Both the position numbers and the translations under genes were made by a program. From Malania oleifera (Eukaryota; Streptophyta; Magnoliopsida; Santalales; Ximeniaceae): 64,000 nt of DNA. Positions 47,533-60,695 of the stretch are shown here, piece after piece. Each line of letters begins with the position of its first letter. Position 1 is the first letter of the stretch. Where the stretch lies: NCBI RefSeq assembly GCF_029873635.1, contig NC_080419.1:74884597-74948596 (forward strand), in the 5' to 3' direction. Below the pieces are notes generated by a model. The model searched no databases. It was not told the DNA's origin and was given only the letters and a program-made list of their open reading frames with translations.

Positions 47533-48819
47533 CCTAAAAGCTCCTTATGTTTTGGTTCCCGTGGGAATGCAGTTTTAAGACCACATTTGTAGAACTAACA
47601 TACAATTGAGCGCTTGTGTGCTATTGGCTAGTGGGCCTTATATTTACTTGAGTTAGAAGACATAGGGTTGTGGTTTACTATAGGGCATTTGACCCATGTT
47701 TCTAGGGGCATATAAGCTATTTTGGTCGAAGGGCCTTTTGTGTTTGTTGTTGTTGTATGGGTTACTTCAATGCAACTTGGAAAGATGGAAATTCATTTAG
47801 ATAGAAAGATTGAGTTTGAGCATGGGAAAGTAAGAGGACAGTGGACTCAAAAAGTTACCATTGATACCAAATTTTGTTCGTTGTGTAACTTAACGAGAAT
47901 AGAATGGAGGAATATAATGTGACAAAGTGGAGTAGCCATCTCACTTTTTAGGAAAATGATAAAATGAGGGAAATCCTAGTGGTCTACGATCAAAACCCTA
48001 ATAATCTAGGAACTAAGACATGAGTTTGAGAGTCTAGTTGTGTGTAAGAAAGGTGTACCTAAATCGAGCATCATTGATGTTATTCGAGATGAAAAAGGCA
48101 ACCCACCTCTTTATGAGATCCTATAGATTTTAAAAGAAAGGTTTTTTTTTTATAAAAAAATTTAAAAGGAATAAATATGGCCTTAGAATCCATAAAAGAG
48201 AAGGCAAGAATCTAATTTTTTGAGAAGTTGAATTTTAAAATTTGAAATAGAAGAAAAGTTAAAAGTGATTTAGAAAGGGATTTTTTTCCAAAAAGAAAAA
48301 TTTGAGACATGTTTTGAAAATGTTGAGTAGCATTTTTGCAATGAAAAGGAAATTCCAAATTTTGGCAATCAAATAAGTCTTCTAATTAGGGTAGCATCCC
48401 AAGCCACAAAATGAAAAAGAAAAAAAGGACAAAAAGGTAACAAATAAAGAAGAAAAGAAAGAACCTAATCTTCATTTTAAAAAGGAAAACTTAACCTAGA
48501 AAAGGTCATAGCACTAAATTCCTCTTGTTTTCTTTTTTTCTCATTTTTTTTTCTCATTTTAGAGAATTTTCTAGATTTTTTGGTGATTTTTGGAATATTA
48601 TTAATATTTTCTATTTGGATTTTTCATCAAATTTTTACATTAAATAAATAAATTATGATCACAATAATGATGATGATGATGATGGTAATACTAATAACAA
48701 GACTTGTGATTAGGTAAGATAATGATAGTAACAACATGTGATAAATAATAATACTAAAAAAGCAAAGAAAAAACAAATACAATTAAATAATAAAATTAAA
48801 CTTGATTTCATTAATTTTA

Positions 48820-48852
<33 letters not shown>

Positions 48853-48951
48853 GGAAATTTTCGTTATTTTTTGGGATTTGTCATTCTTTTAAATGGCCAT
48901 TTTTTTAATGAAAATAAAAAAGACTAAAAAAAGAAAAAAAAACCAATAAAT

Positions 48952-49049
<98 letters not shown>

Positions 49050-49250
49050 TTCATCCTACTCTTTCTTTAATCTTTCATGGAGGCTACCAACTAAGCACAC
49101 ATGTTTAAAAAATAGACTAAGTGATAAAAGTACTTTAAAGAAAACATGTTTATGGAAAGAACTTAAAATGATGATTATTATAATATGTGGCTCATATGTT
49201 GAGTGAAAGGCATGTATAAAGACAAAACATGGAAGAAAATAGGAATGTTG
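47533..49250. other. Gene-free spacer with microsatellites
   Basis: It continues the unidentified repeat interrupted by the hAT element. It holds an AT tract (about 48831-48852), a long CT tract (about 48954-49015) followed by an AC tract (about 49017-49048), and purine-rich stretches. No domain-bearing frame. Confidence 0.55.
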
Positions 49251-49496
49251 ACTTGCAGGAGGAAACTATCAGTAGTTTGGTCCATGTTTAGAGAAATAGT
49301 CGACTGTTTGCTCTTAGTATTAAAGTGTCGGCGGTATGTCTGAAACCTTCAAGGGTTTGGCTTGGTAACTCAGCGTTGTTTTTTAATTTTTGAATTAGGA
49401 AGTTGGATAGGTTGAGTTTTGGAGGGAAAGCCTCCGGGAGGATTATACATGTATGTTGTATGTTGTAACCCTCAAATCTTTAGACAGAAGATAATT
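49251..49496 (+). mobile_element. Tork-like copia LTR fragment, left part
   Basis: Contains GGGAAAGCCTCCGGGAGGATTATAC and the TTGTATGTTGTAACCC block also found at 39020-39065. It appears to continue after the large insertion at 60696 with CGAACCACGTAATCC. So it is a copia LTR split by the 49497-60695 complex. Confidence 0.55.
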
Positions 49497-52017
49497 GTTG
49501 GAATTTGTGTATTCCCAAGAGGGGGGTGAATTGGATATTAAAATTTTTTGCCTAGATTAAATCTAAATCAGTAGCAGTAATACACAATCTAGGGTATGTC
49601 TAAGTATTTCCCAATATCACAGATATTCTACTAATCAAATTTTCAAACAAATAAAGTAATCACAGTATTATCAATCATTTAATGTATATATGTAAAATAA
49701 TCAGAGCAATAAATAAAAACATACAGGTGCGGAAAATAAATTTTGGAAAAATGAAACTGATAGTAGATATGTTATCAGGGTTTGGCCAATACTGCCTACG
49801 TCTCCACCTTAAGCTAACAAGTACGAGGATTCACCACTAATGCCTACTTACGGGTGGAGCGGCACTGATTACAATCACCTCTCCTCACTAGGCAAGGGAA
49901 TACCCTATGTCACATTCATAGGGCTGACCCCAACCTTTATAACTACACCTTACGGTGCAACAAATCCTCCTAATTGGGTCTGAACTATTCGGTTGTTGAC
50001 TTTGGTGTAATCCCAAGAGAGGGGTGAATTGGATATTTAAAAATTATTCTTCCTAGGTTTAGCTAAGCCAACGACAGTAATACACAACCTAGGGTCTTTC
50101 TAAACAAATACCAAATGCACATATAAATATAATACACAGAAATATAAAATAGTGCACACACGATATGTTATTGAGGTTCAGCCAATACTGCCTACGTCCC
50201 CGCCTCTAGCTCGCAATCACGAAGATTCCACTAATGCTCACTTCACGGGTGGAGGAACACTGAATATAATACTAGGTCAAATTACCATAGCTGACCTCAA
50301 CCTTTACTATCAATCATTACAGGCTAAATTAACACCCCCTTAGGCCACGCCTGGAATACAACAGATGCTAAAAATTTTTGCGTACAATTCAAATACTTCT
50401 ACACAAGCAGATATGTACTACAATTTAGAACAATAAACAATGCACTCACGTATGATAGAGAATTAATGCTTAAGTGAGATTTATTCTAAACAATGTATCT
50501 ACTCACAACAAGATATGTATCAAAGTATACGTGTGAGTGAGTAAGCTCTTTGATTCTAGAATATGTATTCACAATGTAAGCAATCACATAATCAAAACAA
50601 CCTTAAGAAAACACTTTAATAATATTTTTCAGCAATAAAATCAGGAGATAAGTCAAGATTAGCTTCTCAAAAATATTCTGCAATAAGCACAAAATCTAGC
50701 CTTTGAATCTTACAACAAAGATGCAAAGATTCTCAAGCTAAAAAGAGTTATCCCAAGATAATATTTATCAATGAAATAATCTGGGATCAACTCAAGCTAA
50801 CTCTCTAAAAATAATTTCAACAATAATGAATGAGAGAGTATACTACCTTTAAGATAATGTATGAAGCGCACAAATATATTCACTCTTCAAGTTGCAACAA
50901 TAATGCAAATGAAGAGAATGCAATAAACACTCTCTTATCAAAGATGATTTTTGCAAATAAGAGTTTGAGAGAGTATGAATAATATTTGCTTGAAAAATTA
51001 TGGAGTATGAGCAAATAGGAGTGTAAAAATTTGAGAGAACTTTTTGCTAATCTATTTTCTAATCTTGTTGCTAATCAAAGCAAATGAATGAATATTTTAT
51101 AGGTACTCCATAAATTATAGTCGTTGGGGACTTATTTGGTATTTTCAAAATGTTTAATCAAGTTTTAACTTGAATTATGGTAGTAAAAATGTGGCAACCC
51201 GAGAGTTTTGGTCGCCTAATCTTTAGGGTTGGTCGCCCGAATAGACACATAGAGAAAAGTTTCTTTTTCAAGTTCGGGTGCCCGAGGGTAAGTTCGGTTG
51301 GCTGAAGTCAAGGCAATTTTTCAAATGTTTGAGGTTTGATTGACCGGTGAACAGTTCGGTCTACCGAACTTCATAATTCGGTCGCCTGAGTCTATTTTGA
51401 ACTAATTGAAATTAGGATAGCTTTCCCAAGAGGGGGGGGGGTGAAATTGGTTTATTTTAAAATTTTAACCTCTTTTGACTACTTACTTGTTTTAATATAA
51501 ATAAATCAATCAACTAATAACCACAACCAAAACACACCACAAGATACTGAAAATTTAAACACACAATCCAAATAACCAAAGTATAAAATTCAAACAAACA
51601 TGCAAGATTTGTCAAGCCTTTTGTCAGCTGCCCTGTGGATGTTTGCAACCTGCTTTGAATGAAATTTTTGTTTGCGCTTCTCTTGATTAAGATTTCCGAA
51701 AATTAACTAGCGTACTCCCTTTAGGGTTTCTGCAAACGGTAGTTAAAACATACTTTCTAAATATCAAGAGTCTTCCTTAAATATGATTGTTAAGCCTTGC
51801 AACCTGCACTTTAGCATACACAAGAATATGTTGTGTAGAAAATAAAGAGTAAGGAAGAGAGAGAGACACAAAGATTTTACGAGGTTCGACTTCAACACAG
51901 CCTACGTCATCGCCCTTGGCAAACCACCAAAGGATTCCACTATCATAGTTCCTTTACTGGGCGGAACAAAACGTTTACAAGCACTCCTTCAAATAAGCTA
52001 GAGCCCGCAACAAGGTT
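49497..52017 (-). mobile_element. Three inverted, truncated SIRE-type LTR ends in a row
   Basis: Three stretches each begin with a reversed LTR end: A at 49497 (TGTTGGAATTTG..CCCAAGAG, G-run), B at 49995 (TGTTGACTTTGGTGTAATCCCAAG) and C at about 51407 (TGAAATTAGG..TTTCCCAAGAG, G-run). Each includes the reversed R/U5 blocks CCTACGTC and GGATTCCACT or similar. A has about 500 bp, B about 1.4 kb (with U3 motifs at 51190-51390) and C about 0.6 kb. B resembles the complement of the solo LTR at 32631. Each is cut before its U3 end. The array ends abruptly inside a gag zinc knuckle at about 52018. Confidence 0.75.
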
Positions 52018-55000
52018 GGGTACATCAAACCGGATTGTCCACTACTGAAAAAGGATGCTAGGAAAAGGAAGAAAGTCATGAAAGCAGGAACTTCATGGGA
52101 TAAACTGAGTAGCAGTGACTTAAACTCAGACCGCAGTGACTCAGAGGTTGCTAATTTGTGCTTAATGGCACATGATGATGAGGTATCGTCTTCTTGCACT
52201 TTATCTTCATATTATTCTTCTAATGATTGTAAATCTAATAGTATGCCTTCTTTTAGAGAATTGCAATTTGAATATATTTGTGTGTCTAAATTGTTAAATA
52301 AAATGACCAAGGAGAATGATGTTTTGAAAAAGAAATGCGAGAATTGGTCAAAATTATTTGAAATGGGAAAAAAATTCTCATGCTTCGATTCATAAAGAAA
52401 AGGATTTAAAAATTGATGAGCTTGAAAGAAAATTGGAGGATAGCTCCAAAATTGTTTTTAAATTCACTGAGGGCCAATGTAATTTTGAAAAACTACTTGG
52501 AGCCCAAAGAAATTCTCTTAGTAAAGAGGGTCTTGGTTTTAATGGCATTGAGAATGTTAGACAACCTAATCTTTACTTGGAACATTTCACATGTGAATCA
52601 AAATATCAAATCCCACCTAAAGATCCTAAGTGTAGAATGAAATGTTTCAAATGCAAGCAAATCGGTCATATTCAATTTGATTGCCCACTTAAAAATAGAC
52701 TTGTAAAAATTAGAAAGGTGTGGGTAGTTAAGGGTGATCCAGTCACTAACCCCCATGGACCCAGCATAATTTGGGGACCAACGTCAGTTATTTAGTCTAT
52801 CTTGCAGGTGTGTTTGAGATCGTCTTCTTCAAAGGACAGGTGGTACCTGGATAGCGGGTGCTCACAACACATGACCAGCGATAAAGCGAAGTTTGGCGAC
52901 AATGCAAAGGGACGCATCATCGCATAGTTAAGGTTGGTAAGGACCCTTTCCTGATTATTGATAGCGTTCTATTAGTTGATGGCTTGAAGCATAATTTGTT
53001 AAGCATTAGTCCATCGTGTGATAAAGGATATAAGGTTTCATTTGAAAATGATAAATGCATAGTTGAAAGCAAATCAGATCATAAAATTCTTTTCGCTGCA
53101 AATCACCATAAAATTGTATATACTACTACTTTTGATAATTTAGCTTCACAACAAGTAACTTGTTTCTCTACAATAAATGAAGCTAGTTGGTTATGGCAAA
53201 GGCGCTTAGGACACGCTAGCATGGACTTGTTGTTAAAACTAGTAGGAAAAGATTTAGTGAAAGGCTTGCCTAAAATTCCATTTGTGAAAGATAAAATCTA
53301 TAATGTATGTCAAATGGGTAAGCAAAAAAAATCCAGTTTTAAGAAAAAGAAATTTATATCTACCACTAAACCACTTGAAATGCTTCACTTGGATTTGTTT
53401 GGTCCTAATTCTGTGCAAAGTCTTGGTGGAAAATCATATACTTTTGTCATTGTTGACGACTATTCTAGGTTCACATGGGTGCTATTTCTCTCACATAAAA
53501 ATGAATCATGTGAACAGTTTACTAAGCTTTGCAGGAGAATTCAAAATGAAAAAAGGTATAAGATAACTCACATAAGAAGTGATAGAGGCACTGAATTTAA
53601 AAAAAAAAGGCATAGAAGATTATTGTGACCTAGAGGGTATATTACACAACTTTTCTGCACCTAAGACCCCTTAACAAAATGGTGTGGTAGAAAGAAAGAA
53701 TATGTCATTACAAGAAATAGGTAGGACCATGTTGAATGAGCATAAACTACCTAAATACTTTTAGGTTGAGACAATAAATACTGCATGTTAGGTCATTGTT
53801 GACTTTTTGAGTCCGGTCCCTATTTTGATGCTGACAAAGCACATGTTTCTTACGTGTGTATTTAGCATGTGAACAAGTCCATTTATTTAACATACACATA
53901 AGGAAAGGGCGATGAAAGCTTGCAGGACTTAAAGACTATATGATTAAGCGCATTCCATGAAGTCGGAAGAGAAAAAAGACGAAGAAATTTGTTTTTAATT
54001 TGTAATTATATTTAATTTTATATCTCTGGTCTGTAATAATGCATGCATTTGCATGATATGTTTGAATGCTCAAAACGACCATAGATAGACCTTAGGGACT
54101 AGCACATCTCACCAAAATCCTTTTTCTAAACAGGCTAAAATCATACAAAGTTTTTGGAATAGCTTTAGGACACTCACTTTTGCACTTATGTGTTAGTCAT
54201 TTGAATAGGGTGATTGTTGGCTGAAATAGGACCAAAATGCACAAAATGTGCACTTTCGGTCGACCGACCCTTATAGTTCATTTGTAGCCCAGTCGACCGA
54301 ACCTAGGTTTTGGTCGACGGTTGACCATGTCCCGGTCGACCGAACTCTTGTAATTCAAATGGCCCCGATTAATCGAAACCTTTTTGAAGTCAACATTTTG
54401 ACTTCCTAGTCGACCAAGCCCAAAATGTACTCCAACGCTCTGGTCGACCGAGGGTCCTCGAGAGATACCCTAACTACCTGGTCGACCGACTTCTCAGGTC
54501 AAAATGTCCCGGTAGACCGAACTGCGCTAAATTGGAAAATCGCCTTTAGACTTAAATGTCCAGTCGACCGAACCTTTAGTTCATTTCATGCATGGTCGAT
54601 TGAACCTCAAGAACGTCGGTCAACTGAACTTGTCCTAGTCGATCGGTGCTTTCGGGTTGGAATATTTTTAAGTATTTAAAATGTCATTAAAACTTAATTA
54701 AACTTTTCCAAACTACCAAGCATGTCCCTCAACGGTCATATTTGTTGAAAATCTATAAATACCCCCTCAGTACTCCATATTAACAACTTTGATTAGCCTA
54801 ACTTTTTTCTCAAATATTTTAACTAATCAAAGTTCCCCCACATACTCTTTCACTTGAAAAATCATTTTGGGGTCAACTTTTTTCATACTCTCCAAACTCT
54901 ATTCAATTCTTTTGCTGAAAACATTTCTTGTAAGAGAGTATTTTTTATTGGGCTGATTATTTTTAAAGTGTAATTATTGCAAAAACGTTTTGAGCATAAA

Positions 55001-58000
55001 TCCTATCTTCTCCAAAAAATATTAGTGCAAAATCTTCATTGGAGAAAGTATTTGTTTTACATTTAATCTTTGAAACTTTTATTGCATGTTTTATATAACA
55101 TCAAAGATCTTACATGTTAGTTTTTATAAAAACACTTTAGAACAAACCTTTGATTCTCTGGTGCATCTGATATACATTTTTAGGAGAATATTTCATCAGG
55201 GTTCAAATCTTTGGAGCATCTTATCATATACATCTTTCTTCAAAGATTAGAACATTTATTTAATTATTTATTGCACAAATACTTTTGAGCTTAAAATTCC
55301 TAGTTTCTCCAAATATTTTTTACTTGAAAAAATATTTAAGGGAGAACAATAATACTCATTTTTCATATACATTTCATTTGTTCAAACATTATTTAGGTAA
55401 GCACCCTTTACTCTACTGAGCTCAAATCATATCATAAGAGAGTGCATGCATCTTAGAGCTTTAATGTGTACATTTTTTCTTGTATTTCAGAAGAATTTTC
55501 TTGTACAAAAATGATTTTATTGTAACGGTTGGGTTCAACCCATTAATTGAACTGGGGAGTCTCAGCCCCGTAAGTGAGACTAGTTTGACTCAGCCTAGTA
55601 ATTGAGTTGGGGTTTTCCTCGCCCCGTAAGGTGAGGATGTAAAAGGCTTTTGCTCCGCCCGGTTAAGTGAACAAGTATAGTGAAATCCTTGGGGGTATGC
55701 CCAAGGTGGGGATGTAGGCTGGTTTGGCCGAACCTCGATAACAAATCTAGTGTCTCTCTCTCTATCTTATTTAAATTCCCACACTTTATTTTCAGCATGT
55801 GTATAAATGTTTATTTAATGTCAAAATTATTCTCATGCACACATTTAATTTAAATAAGATACTGCACAGTGTATGTTTGTTTTTATTGTTAAACTCGCTT
55901 TACATACACATATATACGTTGAATGGGCTATAAACTGTGGTGAATCGGTGAAATGTTTAAATTAGTTGAAAAGTTTTTAAAACCCAATTCACCCTCCTCT
56001 TGGGATCACACCAATTCCAACACATGAATAGGGTGTTGATTAGACCTTCACCAAATAAAACCCCTTATGAATTGTGGAACAACCATAGACCTAATATTTC
56101 CTATTTTCATATTTTTGGTTGTAAATGTTTTGTGCTTAGGGATAATGAGCATCTAGGAAAATTTGATTCTAAATCCGATGAAGACATTTTCCTAGGTTAT
56201 TCTCTTAATAGTAAAGCATATATAGTTTTCAATAAAAGAACTTTAACTGTCATTGAATCTATTCATGTTGTATTTGATGAATCTAATCTCTTTTCTAAGA
56301 AAAATGATGAAGATGACTTTGACATTAGAAAATGTTTAGACAAGTTATCTGTTGAAAACAATACAAGTGAAAATTCAGAAATTAACGATAAATCATTTGA
56401 AGATAATAACAATGACAATGAAATTCAGGAGTTGCCTAGGGATTGGAAATTCATTAAGAACCATCCTATAGATCAAAACATAAGTGAACCTTCTCATGGT
56501 ATAGCCACAAGATCTTTCTTGAAAAACCTAGTGAGTCATTATGCTTTCTTGTCCCAAGAAGAACCTAAAAATATTAAATAAGCAATAAAGGATGAGTCTT
56601 AGGTAATGTCTATGCAAGAAGAACTTAATCAATATAAAAGAAGTAAAGTGTGGATCCTAGTTTCTAGGCCTAGTGATCATACAATTATAAGAACCAAATG
56701 GGTATATAGAAATAAGAAAGATGAGAATGGGGTAGTAACTAGGAATAAGGCTAGACTAGTTGCCCAGGGTTATAATCAGGAAGAAGGAATTGATTTTGAT
56801 GAAACCTATGCTCCTGTTGTTAGGATCGAAGCCATTCGTATGCTAGTTGCTTATGTTGCTTTTAAGAACTTTAAATTATATCAAATGGGTGTTAAAAGTG
56901 CATTTCTTAATGGCTATGTTAATGAAGAAATGTATGTAGAACAGCCACCCAGTTTTGAAAATCATAAATATCCAGATCATGTATATCGGTTGTCTAAAGC
57001 CTTGTATGGATTGAAGCAAGCTCCTAGAGCTTGGTATGAGAGGCTTAGTAGTTTTCTACTAGAAAATGGGTTTACCCATGGCAAGATTGACACTACACAC
57101 TGCATCAAATCCAAAAATGATGATGTGCTCTTAGTTCAAATTTATGTTGATGATATCATTTTTGGAGCCACTAATAATAAGTTGTGTAATGAATTTTCCA
57201 AATGCATGTAAAGTGAATTTGAAATGAGCATGATGGGTGAACTTAGTTTCTTTTTAGGGTTGCAAATTAAACAAGCTAAATATGGAACTTTCATATGTCA
57301 ATCTAAGTATGTCAGGGACTTGCTAAATAAATTTAATATGGAAGATAGTAAAATTCTTGGTACTCCAATGAGTTCTTCCATCAAACTTGATAAATATGAG
57401 CAAAGAATCCCTATTGATGTGAAATTGTATCATCACATGATTGGGAGTCTTCTATATCTTACAACTAGTAGGCCTGAAATTATGTTTAGTGTGTGCATAT
57501 GTACTAGGTTTCAGCCGCTCCTAAGGAATCTCATCTATTAGTAGTTAAACGAATCCTTAGGTATCTAATTGGAACCACAAACTTAGGATTATGGTATCCT
57601 AGGCATATAACCTTTGATATTGTTAGTTATACTAATGCTGACTTTGCCTGTAGTAAGGTTGATAGGAAAAGCACTAGCGGCACTTGTCACTATTTAGGAC
57701 AATCTCTTATTTCTTGGTTCTCCAAGAAACAAAACTCAGTTGCCTTATCCACAGCCGAAGCAAAATATATTGTGGCTTGAAGTTGTTGTGCTCAAACTCT
57801 TTATATGAAATAACAACTTAAGGATTTTGGATTGCACTATGATGTTATACTAATTAAATGTGATAATTGTAGTGCAATAAATATCTCTAAAAACCCTATC
57901 TCACATTCAAGAACTAAACACATTGAGATTAGACATCATTTCCTTCATGATCATGTGCAGAAAGGTGATATGGCACTTGAGTTTGTGTGCACAAATGAAC

Positions 58001-58095
58001 AATGGGTTGACATTTTCACTAAATCACTTCCAGAAGATAGGTTCATACAAATTAGACATGTACTAGGTCTCATGCATAGTAGAGATGCTTCATAG
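52018..58095 (+). pseudogene. gag-pol of a SIRE-type Ty1/copia element, broken
   Basis: The gag remnant starts in the middle of a zinc knuckle (GYIKPDCPLLKKD); a second knuckle, CFKCKQIGHIQFDC, is at 52643-52684. Protease has WYLDSGCSQHMTS near 52842. The GAG-pre-integrase and integrase zinc region begins at 52984 (WLWQRRLGHASMDLL; one cysteine lost in YNVCQMGKQ). The integrase core has LDLFGP, IRSDRGTEF and NGVVERKN, with a frameshift in an A-run near 53600 and stops after it. The element is split by a solo LTR (53797-56022). RT at 56606-57211 has YVDDIIFG, but the first catalytic Asp (usually MDVKSAF) is Gly. A stop separates it from 57224-57541. RNase H ends at 58095 (IFTKSLPEDRF). Confidence 0.92.
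53797..56022 (+). mobile_element. Copia (SIRE-type) solo LTR inside integrase
   Basis: Starts TGTTGACTTTTTGAG and ends CCAATTCCAACA. Removing it rejoins the integrase reading frame between AATACTGCATGTTAGGTCAT and ATGAATAGGGTG. The flanks GTCAT and CATGA overlap by only CAT, so the target duplication is imperfect or has mutated. TATAAATA is at 54754-54761; upstream (54240-54660) lie about 13 GGTCGACCGAAC-type motifs. The R/U5 part has the GATGTAGGCTGG and CGAACCTCGATAAC blocks. Confidence 0.88.
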
Positions 58096-58678
58096 ATATC
58101 TGATAGAGTGCATCAACTCAGGGGGAGCTTTCTAACAAATCTTAAGTCTAACAATTAATATAACTATTGGTATCTTTCATTGGTTTAGACTTTATGAATT
58201 TATTTGTGTTTTGCAATGCATAACTCTCATATCTATTGCATGATGATGATTGTATTATGTTTTACGTCTTGATCATACTAGAACTGTTTGGGTTAAGTAG
58301 TTGTGGATAAACTGTTAATCTTAAAACTCAAAACATGTCATTTTTATACAAGTATTTTTTGGAAAATGTCCTATTTTCAAATGGCATGCTGTCTACATTT
58401 TAAAGATTTCTCAAACTTATCTTGTATATTAATGTATCATACCCAATGCCTATGGCTATTCATTTCATAACTCTTTTTGCTATTACCAAAAGTGGGAGAT
58501 AGAGATGAAAGGCAAAAATTAGGTAGTAGTGATTGGGTAGTAGTACTTAGTCCTTGAAAAATTATTTGCATTGAATTTTTTTTTTTTTTTTGTATTATGC
58601 ATATTGTCAAGGGAAGCCTTTCAAGACTATACCCACTTTTTGCATGGTGTATTTGTCATCATAAAAAAAGGGGAGAAT
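58096..58678 (+). other. 3' untranslated region of the copia element
   Basis: Non-coding, ending in the purine tract AAAAAAAGGGGAGAA directly before the LTR start TGTTGACC. A CAGGGGGAGCTTTC stretch follows the RNase H stop. I see no credible env-like frame, which some SIRE relatives carry here. Confidence 0.75.
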
Positions 58679-60695
58679 GTTGACCTCATAGGTTACACCC
58701 GATTTTGATAATGACAAATACTCAAGTATTTGATGACTATCTAGTTTATGTGCAGGTATATAATTAGAAAATCAAATTGATGGCACATGAGGTAGAGCTT
58801 GAAGACCCTGAAGACTATATTATGTTGTATTTCAATTCATTTCTTATTTGGGTTTGTGATAGTAAATAGGAAATGGTTTGTAATAATCAATGCATTACAT
58901 GCATGATAGGATAGATAAGCTCAAAAAGACCTACACTGACCTTAGGTCCCCCATGCATGCATAAATGAGTGCCCTATTAAAATTAAATTAATGATCATAT
59001 GAATAGGGACAACATTTTAAAGAGAAAAGGACCGAAAATGCCCAAATTGGCATGTTCGGTCGCCAAACTTAGTTATACTGAGATCTTCGGTCAACTGAAC
59101 CTCCCTGGGTTAATATGTTGACCCTTCAGTCGACCGACTAGAAACATATAGGCAATGCCTTGGTCGATCGAACCCCCACGTGGGAATTTCCAACCGTCCG
59201 GTTGACCAAATTTCCTAGGTCAAAATGATTTAATCAACCGAACCGTGTGAATTTGGAAAATCGCCTTTAAAACCCTCAAGTACGGTTGACCATCTTTCTA
59301 GTTCAAAAATACTCTTGGTCGACCGAACTAGGACATTTGGTCAACCGAACCTTAAGTACGGTCGATCAGTGCTCTCGGGTTGGCGAATTTTATCGAGGTT
59401 AAAAACGTTGTTATTTTTATTAACCTCAATTAAACTTTTTCTATAATGACCAATATGTCCTGAACGGTTATAATTCTGGGGAATTCTATATATACCCCCC
59501 CTATTTGCAAAAATTAGCATGCGATTAGTAATCTTAGTTAGCAAAAATCCTCTAAAACTCAAAAACTCCTACTCTGATTTTCAAGCCTCCTACACTCATT
59601 CTTACTCACTTTTATTGCTAAAATCACTTTGTAAGTGTGCTTGAATGTTCTTCTCATTAGGCTTAAGCTCTCTCTTGTTCTTATTGATTGAGATTATTTT
59701 ATTAGAGAGCAAAGCTTCAAAGGTTTCTAGGAGACTTTGTTAATAAGTCTTCACTAGGAATACTTCATTAAGCTTTTGGGTTTTGCTTTGTCATTGCAAT
59801 ACTCAAGGAGTTCACATTGTATTTTGGTTGCAAAAAATATTCCACAAATCATTTTCAAAATTTCTCTTGTGCTTATCCTTGAGAAATACATTTTGAGATA
59901 TTTGCTTGAGTGCTAAAGATCTTTGTTGCTATATTTGTTGATTGATATTATCATCTTGACACAAAGATCAAATACTTTCTTTTTACAAAATCATTTTTGA
60001 ATATCTCTTGAGGTTTATTTTGTGAAAAATATTTGTTGACATATTTGAAGTGTACTTGTGATCTTTGTTACTGTATTGTGATTGAGATTATTATTTTAAC
60101 ACAAAGATCCTATCACTTACACTCTCACGTACTGATTGCAATATTTGCATTAATCTTTAAGAGTAGACACTAAGACTACACTGAGTTTATCTTATCATAT
60201 CATTCGGTAGTGTATTGATTACATTGGTACATAATCTACTTAGTTGAGAAGCATATTGGTTGTATGCAAATTTTATTGAGAAATCTGTTCTATTCTAGGC
60301 GTGGCCTGAGGGGACAGTAATCCAGTTCAGTAAGGATTGTCTGTAAAGGTTAAGGTCAGCCCTGTGCTAATTGACCTGATTGTTTAGGTGTCTCTTGACC
60401 CGTTAAGTGAGCTTATAGTGGTAATCCTTGTGCTTGTTAGCCAAGCCGGGGACGTAGGTAGTTTGCCAAACCTCGATTACATTTCTGGGTGTCATCTCTA
60501 TTTATTGCTTTATTGTGCATGCTTAGCTAAATTAATTGTACAATTTAATTTCTACTATATATTTATATTGATTTACTTTATCTGCACTAGATTGACCTTA
60601 GGCTTGTGTAATACTGCTGTTAGTGAATTGACATAGGGGATAAAATTTGAAAATACCAATTCACCCCCACTCTTTGAATTGCGGTAAAGCTAACA
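58679..60695 (+). repeat. 3' LTR of the SIRE-type copia element
   Basis: Starts TGTTGACCTCATAGG and ends GCGGTAAAGCTAACA. TATATATA is at about 59487-59494; upstream (59050-59380) are about ten GGTCGACCGAAC-type motifs. ATTGT follows at 60696, and ATTGT also precedes the inverted LTR pile at 49492-49496, consistent with a target duplication of the whole complex. No 5' LTR in this orientation is present. Confidence 0.9.

Noticed and set aside
54240-54660. Regularly spaced GGTCGACC motifs resembling a CRISPR array
   Set aside because: Motifs are too short, spacing is irregular, there are no cas genes, and the sequence is a plant LTR.
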